NCBI GenBank assembly: GCA_937910235.1
Contig: CALENB010000519.1
Span: 1-32,880 of the forward strand
Source of the DNA: an uncultured Myxococcales bacterium
GTDB taxonomy: Bacteria; Myxococcota_A; UBA9042
DNA: 32,880 bases
Direction of reading: 5' to 3'
Position numbers and translations under genes: made by a program. The notes beneath the pieces are model-generated. The model made no database searches. It saw only the letters and a list, made by a program, of their open reading frames with translations, and had not been told where the DNA came from. Of the stretch, positions 11,130 through 18,770 are shown piece after piece; position 1 is the stretch's first letter; every line of letters begins with the position of its first letter.

Positions 11130-11381
11130 ATGACCAAGCAGTCCGTCATTCGGGTGAGCAACTCCTTCACGCGAAACGAGATCAGGATCTTGAAAGAGAT
11201 CATCGATACCGCGACCACGTCGGAGTTTCGCGGCCGCAACCACCTGCTCAAGTTCATCGAGAACCCGCATTTCAGCCAGCTCTACCGAAAGCTCGCGTCC
11301 ATGCAGGATAAGGCCGATCGCTTGCACAACGAGCGCCGTGACGACGTCGCGCGCGCGAAGATCAGCAAGATCAACGACTAG
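11130..11381 (+). CDS. Small charged hypothetical protein (83 residues)
   Basis: I do not recognise the family. The protein has no signal peptide or membrane segment, is rich in Lys, Arg, Glu and Asp, and looks almost wholly helical. A conserved-looking block reads RVSNSFTRNEIRILKEI near the start, and a possible coiled-coil lies at about residues 50-75 (KLASMQDKADRLHNER). GGAAAGAGAG sits 7-16 bases before the ATG. Its base composition is visibly less GC-rich than its neighbours, although third positions remain mostly G or C. It stands alone between the aldolase operon and the YyaL-like gene. An opposite-strand frame of 122 codons over the same bases has no ribosome site and reads like a shadow. 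A nucleic-acid-binding or scaffold role would be a guess. Confidence 0.65.
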   Translation: MTKQSVIRVSNSFTRNEIRILKEIIDTATTSEFRGRNHLLKFIENPHFSQLYRKLASMQDKADRLHNERRDDVARAKISKIND

Positions 11382-11515
11382 GGCAGCCTTGGCGCGGCCA
11401 CGCTCCAACGCCGGGCTGATGTGCCCCCAGCGAGTGACCCAGCGCCGTACGGACCCGTCCCCCAGACCCCGCATCGCATCCAGTTAGCCCAGAGCCGCGA
11501 CCGCCGCGACCGCGC

Positions 11516-14080
11516 TCAGTGGGGGTCCATTGGCGCGAGCAGCTGTGTGCGTAGCGTCTCGGCATCCGTGGTCGGCAGCTTGCAGGCCCCCTCTACGCAG
11601 ACATAAGCCGTCGCCTTGCCGTGGCGCGTGACTTTGCCCAGGACGAGCGGGCTCAACGTCGCGAGGGCGCCGCCCGGCGCCGCGTCGGCGCTGCCTTCTG
11701 TGAACGCGATGACCACCCGATGGGGCTGCCATGTCGCTCGCAACACCCGCCGCATCGGACCTGCGTCGCCGCCTTTGGGCATAACCAGCACCACCTCACG
11801 CATCGGCCACGCCAGGGCCTCGACGGCCAACAACGCCTCGCTCATGGCATGCGGCGCGCGCTGAAGTCGACCGGCGAACGCCCAGAGGGTCCTTCGCGCG
11901 CGATTGGTCCAGCTGCGATCTCCGGTCAGCGCGCCGAGCCGCACGAGGTTCATCGCGCTCACGGAGTTGCCGCAGGGTCGCGCGCCGTCGTAGTCCGGTT
12001 TGGCGCGGGCCAGCAGCGGCGTGGCGTCGGCCGCAGTGGAGAAGTAGCCGCCGGCCGTGGCATCAAGAAAATCACGATCCTGAATCCGCTGCAGCGCGAG
12101 CGCCGCGGCTAGCCAGCGGGCCTGCCCGGTCGCTTCGAACACATCGAGCAGGCCGCTGATGAAGAACGCGTAGTCGTCCAAAACCCCGGGAACACGGGCT
12201 CGTTCGCCCCGCGCGATGCGCAGCAAGCGGCCGTCTTTGCCTCGCATGTGCGCGAGCAACCACGTCGCCGCCTCCGCTGCTGCACCCGTCCAGGTCGGCT
12301 CACCAAGGTGGAGCCCCGCGTAGGCCAACGCCCCCACCATTAGCCCATTCCAGGCGGTGATGATCTTGTCGTCGAGGAGGGGTGGGATGCGCTTGCGCCG
12401 CGCGATGTCGAGCTTGTCGAGCGCGGTGCGCACCTGCTTGGTGAAGGCAAGCGGGGCGATCTTGCGCGCCGCCGCCTCCGACTCAAGGCTCTGACGCAGG
12501 TTCAAAATGGTGCGGCCCTCGAAGTTACCGCCAGCCTCGACGCCGTACACCGACCGAATCAGCGCGCCGTCCTTGGCGCCCAACACCGCGTCGATCTGGG
12601 CGGGTGTCCAGAGGAAATAGAGGCCTTCTTTGCCCTCGCTGTCAGCGTCCGTCGCCGAGTAGAAGGCGCCGCCGGGATGACGCATGTCACGCAACACGTA
12701 CAGCGACGTCTCGGAGATGGTGCGGGCCAACTCGGGATCTGGCGCAGCCAGCCACGCCTCGACCAACGCCCGCAGAATCAGCGCTTGATCGTAGAGCATC
12801 TTCTCAAAATGCGGCACCAACCAACGCGAGTCGGTGCTGTAGCGTGAGAACCCGCCGGCGACGTGGTCGTAGATCCCACCGCGCGCCATCTTCTTGAGGG
12901 TGGTGACCGCCATCGCGCGGCTGTTCGCGTTGCCGGTGCGCAGGGCGTGGCGCAGCAGCGCGCGATACGGCGTATTGGACGGGAACTTCGGCCGCCCGCG
13001 ACGCCCGCCGTGCTCTGCGTCATAGACGCCGCTGAACTGTGAAACGAGCCGGTCGACCACCTGGGGACCCACCACGCCGCCGCTATGTCGCGCCGCTAGG
13101 TTGGCCCGAATGCGCTGGGCCACGGCCTCGCCACTGGCCACGACGTCCTTCGGCGACGCCTTGAAGCGGTCGGCCAGCTCCGTGATCAGGCCGAGGAAAC
13201 CGCGACGCCCGCCACGAGCGCCGGTTCTGGGCGGAAAATACGTGCCGGCGAAAAACGGCACGCCGTGGAGCGCTTTGCCCGGCCCTGCCTCACCGGGCGC
13301 GATCCAGACCGACATCGGCCAGCCACCGTTGCCGTGGAGGGCCTGCACGGCGGCCATGTAGACCGCGTCCACGTCGGGGTGCTCCTCGCGGTCGACCTTG
13401 ATGGGCACGTAGCGACTGTTGAGCGTCGCGGCGATCTCCAGATCTTCGAAGCTCTCGTGCTCCATCACGTGGCACCAGTGGCACGTGGCGTAGCCGATGC
13501 TCATGAAGATCGGGCGCCCCAGGCGCCGCGCCTCCGCAAACGCCTCGCGGCCCCAAGGGCGCCAATCGACCGGATTATGGGCGTGCTGGCGCAGGTACGG
13601 GCTCGCCTCGAGCAGCAGGCGGTTGGTGAAGTTGGGCTTGGCGCCCGGCGGCGCCACCGGATCCCCGGCCCCACCGTGGCCGCCATGGGTCTGATGCTCG
13701 GTGCCGCCGTGATGGCGCGTGCGCGGCCGGTACGCCGCCGGGAGCCCGGCGCGCGCGGCCGCGACGCGCTGGTGTAGGTCGTCTGACCACCGCACGGTCC
13801 CGGGATGGCGGTCCAAACGATCGCGTGACATGACGGGCCTCGGCGGGGGGTTGGTGGGCGCGGGGGCGATGGGCGCGACGGTCGTTGACGACACCACGGC
13901 GGCTGGTCGCGCCGCCACTGGGGGCTGCGGCGGCCGCTCCGTGGCCGGGCGCCGACCGCAACCGGCAAGCTGCAGGGCGCAACCGGCGAGCAGCAGCGCG
14001 CGCACCGTGGCGCTGCGAAGCTCGGGCCGGGCGGTTGTGGGCGGGACCGTGGTCACAGAGAAGGAGACAGGTTCGTTCAT
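11516..14080 (-). CDS. YyaL/DUF255-family thioredoxin-like protein, lipoprotein form
   Basis: An 854-residue member of the DUF255 (YyaL/SSP411, human SPATA20) family. Residues 150-310 form the thioredoxin-like domain with the hallmark CHWC at 201-204 after FMSIGYAT. The rest is an (alpha/alpha)-barrel like N-acylglucosamine 2-epimerases, with family marks [20 protein letters not shown] and [12 protein letters not shown]. The usual length is near 680; here about 150 extra residues precede the domain. They contain a hydrophobic segment with lipobox-like LAGC at Cys34 and again at Cys41, a Pro/Ala-rich linker, and a His/Gly-rich patch (residues 124-139). The start at 14080 is preferred to an earlier ATG because it gives this signal. 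The family's reaction is not firmly established; the envelope location is inferred. Confidence 0.88.
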   Translation of the reverse strand: MNEPVSFSVTTVPPTTARPELRSATVRALLLAGCALQLAGCGRRPATERPPQPPVAARPAAVVSSTTVAPIAPAPTNPPPRPVMSRDRLDRHPGTVRWSDDLHQRVAAARAGLPAAYRPRTRHHGGTEHQTHGGHGGAGDPVAPPGAKPNFTNRLLLEASPYLRQHAHNPVDWRPWGREAFAEARRLGRPIFMSIGYATCHWCHVMEHESFEDLEIAATLNSRYVPIKVDREEHPDVDAVYMAAVQALHGNGGWPMSVWIAPGEAGPGKALHGVPFFAGTYFPPRTGARGGRRGFLGLITELADRFKASPKDVVASGEAVAQRIRANLAARHSGGVVGPQVVDRLVSQFSGVYDAEHGGRRGRPKFPSNTPYRALLRHALRTGNANSRAMAVTTLKKMARGGIYDHVAGGFSRYSTDSRWLVPHFEKMLYDQALILRALVEAWLAAPDPELARTISETSLYVLRDMRHPGGAFYSATDADSEGKEGLYFLWTPAQIDAVLGAKDGALIRSVYGVEAGGNFEGRTILNLRQSLESEAAARKIAPLAFTKQVRTALDKLDIARRKRIPPLLDDKIITAWNGLMVGALAYAGLHLGEPTWTGAAAEAATWLLAHMRGKDGRLLRIARGERARVPGVLDDYAFFISGLLDVFEATGQARWLAAALALQRIQDRDFLDATAGGYFSTAADATPLLARAKPDYDGARPCGNSVSAMNLVRLGALTGDRSWTNRARRTLWAFAGRLQRAPHAMSEALLAVEALAWPMREVVLVMPKGGDAGPMRRVLRATWQPHRVVIAFTEGSADAAPGGALATLSPLVLGKVTRHGKATAYVCVEGACKLPTTDAETLRTQLLAPMDPH

Positions 14081-14167
14081 GGTGGCAAGGTAGCGTCGAG
14101 CACAGCGCTTGCACAGGCGCTTGCGCGGCGCTGCCACGCTCGGCTACGCACGCACCGCCGTGGCTGC

Positions 14168-14197
14168 TTGGCGCAAGGTCGCCTCCGCTGGTACCCT
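14168..14197 (+). promoter_or_regulatory. Possible sigma70-like promoter for the PEGA protein gene
   Basis: TTGGCG (14168-14173) and TACCCT (14192-14197) are 18 bases apart, about 37 bases before the start at 14234. Both boxes are weak matches. The same 153-bp gap must also drive the divergent YyaL-like gene, for which I see no clear boxes. Confidence 0.28.
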
Positions 14198-14233
14198 CGC
14201 CGCGCGAACACCGTCTGCCCGAAAGGCCCCCCC

Positions 14234-15916
14234 ATGCCGAACCCCATCTGTACGCCCGCAGCCGCCACCCTGAGGCCCACGCTCGTCGCGTTGGCGGCTG
14301 CGTGTGCGGTGTGTCTGGTCAACCTCGCACCGAGCGCGGCGCACGCGACCTCCGCGGACGAGATCGCGTTTAACAAGCGGCCGCGCGCGCGCACGGCCAT
14401 GGCCATGGCGCGGAGCTACCTGTCACAGCGCCGCCACGGACGCGCCGTCAACTGGGCCAATCGGGCCGTGAACTGCGCCGACGCGACGCCGTCGATACGC
14501 GCAGAGGCGACGCGGATGGAGCGAGACGCGCGATGGCAGCTCCACGACCTCGGATTCGGTCTAGTGGAGGTCCGCGTCACGCCGACCACGGCCGAGTTGA
14601 CCGTGGACGGTCAGCAGTTTCGACCGGCGAGCGCACGGTTTCGAATCTGGCTCCCTGGCGGAAGTCACCAGCTTGAGGTGCGCAGCACCGGCTACCACGA
14701 CGTTCGCAAAATCATTACCGCCAAGGCAGGCGAGCAGCGCCGCCTGAACATCGCGCTCGTCTATGCGGTCCGGCCGATCGTCCGTTTCAAGGTCGCGCAC
14801 GTCAATGCGGAGGTGTGGCTCTCAAAGGACTTCATGGGATTTACCGGCGGCCGCGCGATCACGCTGCCGGTGGGCAAGTCGTTGATCGAGATCAGAGCGC
14901 CGGGCTACGCCAGCTGGGTGCGCACGCTGACCCTCGCCGCGGGCGAAAAGCGCACGATCGCCGTGGTGCTGGACCGAGCGATCATGCGCGGGCACAACCG
15001 TACGACAGCCTCGAACGTACGCCGCGAGTTGACGCCGCTCGAGCGCGCTAATCGCGGCGAGCGCCATCGCCTCGGCCACCGGCCGGGTCCCACGCGTGAG
15101 CGCCGCAAGGCCTATCATGGCAGCGGCGAGGCGCCGAATGTGGCCACAAGCGAGGGGCCGGCGTGGCGCAAAGTCGTGACCGCGGGAGGTGGCCAGCCGA
15201 GCGTCCACGTCCCGCCGCCGACTCGAACCGAGGCGACCGGGCCAAGCGACACCGCGTCGTCTGGCGGCGGCGAGGTCGGCGGAGGTGCCGATGGTGCGGT
15301 GACCGCGACGGCCTTCTCCAGCGCCGCCAAAGGGTGGATGTACACCGGCATTGGCGTGGCGCTGGTCGCCGCGGGCGTCACAGGATCGGTGATGGGTGTA
15401 GGCCAAGCGCAGACCGCGAATGGTCTCAGCTTGGGCGACGCGGGCTACGATTCGGCCTACAACGACGCCGCGAATCTCACCTATGCGGGCTACGGCGCCG
15501 CAGGAATCGGCCTGGCCTCCATGTTCGTGGGTGGGCTCTACCTGTTCGCTGAGGATGGCCTGAGCAGGTCCGGCCGCGGCTGGTTCCTCGTCGGAACGGG
15601 TTTGGCGACCGGGCTCGCAGGCGCCTGGCTGGTCACAGACGCGATCGCCACGGCGAAGACCGCCAACGGCCTGCCCATCCGGCACTTCAGCTACGACACG
15701 AACTTTGACGGTGCGGAGGCCAACTGGCGCGTGGGCGTGGTCGCCGCGGGCGTCGGTGGCGCCGTGGTGTTGACTGGCGCGTGGCTGCTGCTCACCCGTG
15801 AGGGCAGCGCCGCAGCCGAAGCGGACCGTGACGAGCCATCGTGGCTGGCGCGCGCGTCTTTCACCCCGACTTTCTGGGCTGGCAGCGCCGGGGCACGGCT
15901 CACGCTCGCTTGGTGA
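14234..15916 (+). CDS. PEGA-domain membrane protein with a duplicated transmembrane module
   Basis: A 560-residue exported protein. The start at 14234 follows GAAAGG and gives a signal peptide cleaved near residue 38 (APSAAHA). Residues 40-105 look helical and TPR-like. Two PEGA-type beta domains follow at about 108-177 and 181-247, each ending in a GYxxxxxxxxxxAGExRxxxIAxV pattern. A low-complexity Gly/Pro/Arg linker spans 255-365. The C-terminal part has four hydrophobic segments (about 368-390, 416-438, 449-471, 499-521) arranged as two copies of one unit, each with a TANGL motif and a following YD. The last residues (RLTLAW) resemble a beta-strand end. No catalytic motif is visible. PEGA domains are thought to bind surface polysaccharide or protein partners; a structural envelope role is inferred. 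Confidence 0.8.
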   Translation: MPNPICTPAAATLRPTLVALAAACAVCLVNLAPSAAHATSADEIAFNKRPRARTAMAMARSYLSQRRHGRAVNWANRAVNCADATPSIRAEATRMERDARWQLHDLGFGLVEVRVTPTTAELTVDGQQFRPASARFRIWLPGGSHQLEVRSTGYHDVRKIITAKAGEQRRLNIALVYAVRPIVRFKVAHVNAEVWLSKDFMGFTGGRAITLPVGKSLIEIRAPGYASWVRTLTLAAGEKRTIAVVLDRAIMRGHNRTTASNVRRELTPLERANRGERHRLGHRPGPTRERRKAYHGSGEAPNVATSEGPAWRKVVTAGGGQPSVHVPPPTRTEATGPSDTASSGGGEVGGGADGAVTATAFSSAAKGWMYTGIGVALVAAGVTGSVMGVGQAQTANGLSLGDAGYDSAYNDAANLTYAGYGAAGIGLASMFVGGLYLFAEDGLSRSGRGWFLVGTGLATGLAGAWLVTDAIATAKTANGLPIRHFSYDTNFDGAEANWRVGVVAAGVGGAVVLTGAWLLLTREGSAAAEADRDEPSWLARASFTPTFWAGSAGARLTLAW

Positions 15917-15951
15917 CACGCTCGAGCGGGGTCGCGCCGAAACGCGGTTCG

Positions 15952-18633
15952 CTACGGCGCCATCGTCCGCCCAGACACCGCGCTGAGCTCTGACTCGACC
16001 TCGACCATCCGACGCTCGACGTCGGCGAGCCTGGGACCACCGCCGCGCTGCGTGAGGTAGTTCACGTAGGAGCGCAATCCGGTCAACCGGTGGACGAGAT
16101 CGCCCATGTCTCGCAGCGTCGCCAGCGCCTCTTCAAACGCCTCAGTCGCTTGATGGTCCACCGCGGTGCTGTTGCCGTCGACCTCGGTCAACGCCCGCGT
16201 GCCCAACACACAGCCGCGGACCAACAACGCCAGCGCGACCTGCACCTGCGCCCCGCTCTCGCGCGCGACCTCGACGGCCTGCTGGCTATCGAGATCCGCC
16301 GTCTCCAGGGCTTCACGCTCCAACGAGATCGACGATTGCACCCGGTAGATCCCGCTGAGCAGCTCTGGATCATTGATTTCGCGAGCCACGTCGAGCGAAT
16401 CGAGCATCACGGCGGCGGCCTCCTCCCAGCGCCCGATCGCGATGAGCGTCTCGGCCTGTAGAATCACGCCCTGGATACGCCGCGAGGGATCGCCGACTTC
16501 GTGGGCGAGCTCAACCGCTTGCTGCCAGACCGCCAGCGCGGCGCGATGTTTGCCTGCCGCACCGTGGACCTGCCCAAGCACCATCAGCGCCTTGGCGGTG
16601 CCCCACCGGTCCTGAATTTGCTCGCCGATTTGCACGGCCTCTTTCGCGGTGTCCATGGCGTCGTCAAAGTGCCCCCGCGCGAGCTGCACCTGCGCGATGT
16701 GACACAGGCTGCGCGCCACGACACGGCGATCGGTCGCGCGCCGTCGGAGCGCGAGCGCTTTGAGAAAGTGCGCCAGGGCTTGGCGATAGGCTTCCTTCTC
16801 GCCACGCACGAGGTGCACGAGGCCGATCTCATCCATCACGTCGGCGATCCAGCGATGGGCGCCAGCGACCCGCAAGTGCTTGAGCGCGCCCTCCAGAAAT
16901 CGCAGCGCCACCGCGTAGCGTCCGGACACACGCGCGACCTGCGCGACGCGCAGCTGAGCGACGCCGCACCGCTCGTCATCGTCGAGACACCGAGCGAGGC
17001 GCAGCGCTTCGAGCAAGACTGGCTCGGCCTCCGCGTGGCGACTGAGGCGCAGCAGCGCGCCGCCGTGGGCGATCCGCAGGTCGGCGCCGAGATCCGCGTC
17101 GTCGGTGTCGGTGAGGCGCGCGCCCGAGGCAAAGAGCGTCACCGCGCGCTGCGCTTGACCCACGCCGCGCGCAGCGGAGCCCGCCTCAAGATAGCGCTCC
17201 GCGGCGAGGCGCAAGCGTCCACCCTGCTGGTAAAGCTCTGCGATGGACGCCGCGTCAGCGACGGGATCCTGGCGCGGACGCGCGTTGAGCCACTGCGCGG
17301 CGAGGCGGGCGATGCGACGGCGACGATCAACCGCCAACGCCGACGTGAGGCGCGCCGCGTCGCCTGGATGTTCGAAGCGAAACTGCAGCTCGCGGCTCAT
17401 CTTCGAGTGCTCGACGAAGGTGATGAGCTCCATCCCCTGCATGTGCATCAGCGTCTGCTTGAGTCGTGCGCGATCGCGGTCGCTCATCGTCTCCGCGGCG
17501 TCGTCGGTGGTGCCACGCCGAACGCTGAGCAGTCCGCCGAACCAGAACGTTTGGCCAAAGGCTGCCGCGGCCTCAAGGACGCTGCGCAGCTCATCAGGCA
17601 GGCGCGCCAGACGCGCCGGTAGGCCTCGCTCTTCCGCCTCCATGTCGACGACCGGCAAATAGGTGGTGACGCCGGGCTCCGTGTGACCACGCCAGCGCCA
17701 CTGCCCCTCCTGCACTTCAATGTCGCGGGCGGCCACCATGCCACGCACGAGATCGAGCAACCGCTCCGGATTGCCCATGCCCCGGTTGACGATCTCTTCA
17801 GCCAGCCCCGCTGGCGCGCCGTCGAGATCGCTCAGCAGATGCGCGACCAGCCGCACCGCGGCGGTCGAGTCGATCGGCTCGAGCGCCATCTCCAGACCCC
17901 GAAGCCCACGCGGCGGGGGGATCCGCGCCTCGACCAGCACGGCGGCGGCGATGCCAGCGAGCGCGTCGCTCATGCCACTGGCAAAATGCGCCACCTCGTC
18001 GATGCCGCCACGGGTCGCGTCGAGATGAATGACAAATGGCCCAACACGGCCACGGCTGCGCAGCAGGCTGCCCGCGAACTGAATCGCGACGTCTTCTGGC
18101 GCTTCCCGAGTGCGAAACCCGGCCGCCTCATCCTCGTCCGGATGCCGCAGACCGACGAGCGGCGAGACGATGTTCATGCACTCTGTGGCGTGTTTCTCGC
18201 CGACGAGCTCCTCCAGACGCAGCAGCGCCCGGCGCCATGGCGTCGCGTCATTCATGACGGCCTCGCCGCCCAGCAGCTCCAGGAGGACCTTGCCGACGAG
18301 CGTCGGTGGCCCTTCTCGCGCGGTGCTGATCTTCATCCAACCGACGCCGCGGCGTTCCGGCGCGACGGCGCGCTCCAGCTCCATCAGCAGGCGCGACTTC
18401 CCAACGCCAGCGGGACCGTAGATCCACGCCACCTGCACCTCGCGGCGGTTCAGCGCATCCCGTACCGCGTCATACACACCCTCAAGCTGCGTTCGCCGAC
18501 CCAGAAATGGCACGCGCTTGCCGAGCAGCGTGGTCTTTCCGCTACCGCCGGCCTCGCCCCACGTGCTGCGGCCAGGGGCGGATTCGAGCGCGATGGGAGG
18601 TGTGCCGGCTTCTGCGTCGTGCATGGTGTTCAT
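15952..18633 (-). CDS. AAA/STAND-type ATPase with C-terminal TPR array
   Basis: An 893-residue cytoplasmic protein. A FLGR segment (43-46) opens the ATPase domain, with Walker A GPAGVGKS at 73-80 and a Walker B-like FVIHLDA (Asp205). The Walker B lacks the usual second acidic residue. A winged-helix-like middle (about 340-450) leads into helical repeats from about 470 to 880, typical TPR spacing with A-L-R-R and Y-x-x-A-L motifs. The layout is that of myxobacterial AAA-16/TPR regulators, often fused to a Ser/Thr kinase; no kinase is present here. A GGSGKTT string at 29-35 mimics a P-loop just before the domain. The start at 18633 (or 18624) is favoured because a strong promoter occupies the bases of the longer frame. 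Its partner and signal are unknown. Confidence 0.82.
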   Translation of the reverse strand: MNTMHDAEAGTPPIALESAPGRSTWGEAGGSGKTTLLGKRVPFLGRRTQLEGVYDAVRDALNRREVQVAWIYGPAGVGKSRLLMELERAVAPERRGVGWMKISTAREGPPTLVGKVLLELLGGEAVMNDATPWRRALLRLEELVGEKHATECMNIVSPLVGLRHPDEDEAAGFRTREAPEDVAIQFAGSLLRSRGRVGPFVIHLDATRGGIDEVAHFASGMSDALAGIAAAVLVEARIPPPRGLRGLEMALEPIDSTAAVRLVAHLLSDLDGAPAGLAEEIVNRGMGNPERLLDLVRGMVAARDIEVQEGQWRWRGHTEPGVTTYLPVVDMEAEERGLPARLARLPDELRSVLEAAAAFGQTFWFGGLLSVRRGTTDDAAETMSDRDRARLKQTLMHMQGMELITFVEHSKMSRELQFRFEHPGDAARLTSALAVDRRRRIARLAAQWLNARPRQDPVADAASIAELYQQGGRLRLAAERYLEAGSAARGVGQAQRAVTLFASGARLTDTDDADLGADLRIAHGGALLRLSRHAEAEPVLLEALRLARCLDDDERCGVAQLRVAQVARVSGRYAVALRFLEGALKHLRVAGAHRWIADVMDEIGLVHLVRGEKEAYRQALAHFLKALALRRRATDRRVVARSLCHIAQVQLARGHFDDAMDTAKEAVQIGEQIQDRWGTAKALMVLGQVHGAAGKHRAALAVWQQAVELAHEVGDPSRRIQGVILQAETLIAIGRWEEAAAVMLDSLDVAREINDPELLSGIYRVQSSISLEREALETADLDSQQAVEVARESGAQVQVALALLVRGCVLGTRALTEVDGNSTAVDHQATEAFEEALATLRDMGDLVHRLTGLRSYVNYLTQRGGGPRLADVERRMVEVESELSAVSGRTMAP

Positions 18634-18656
18634 CCAGCGGACGCGATGCGTCGGTG

Positions 18657-18675
18657 TGTCGCCCTTTCGGCGACA
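18657..18675 (-). promoter_or_regulatory. Hairpin at the predicted 5' end of the AAA-TPR mRNA
   Basis: TGTCGCC pairs perfectly with GGCGACA around a 5-base loop (GAAAG in the mRNA). With the predicted start site near 18678, the stem would be almost at the very 5' end, a position typical of mRNA-stabilising stems. Confidence 0.4.
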
Positions 18676-18684
18676 GTTGCGGCG

Positions 18685-18714
18685 ATGATAGAAGGCCGCC
18701 TCAGACAGTGGCAA
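18685..18714 (-). promoter_or_regulatory. sigma70-like promoter for the AAA-TPR gene
   Basis: On the minus strand TTGCCA (18714-18709) and TATCAT (18690-18685) are 18 bases apart, each matching consensus at 5 of 6 positions. The leader would be about 45 bases. This is the best promoter by sequence in the window and it rules out a start at 18714. Confidence 0.6.
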
Positions 18715-18770
18715 GGCGGCGCGGCGTCCCTCGTCTCACCGACGCCTGTCCTGTACCACGGGAGCTTGAG

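Noticed and set aside
11106-11474. 122-codon minus-strand frame over the small gene at 11130
   Set aside because: No ribosome site, extends across the intergenic stretch, and its sequence has the bias of a shadow frame; the plus-strand frame has a ribosome site and G/C-rich third positions.
14104-14126. Direct repeat of GCGCTTGC in the divergent region before the PEGA gene as an operator
   Set aside because: Two short copies in GC-rich DNA are easily chance; no promoter alignment supports an operator.
14822-15919. 365-codon minus-strand frame opposite the PEGA protein
   Set aside because: Arg/Gly/Ala-rich shadow without motif; the plus frame has signal peptide, PEGA and membrane segments.
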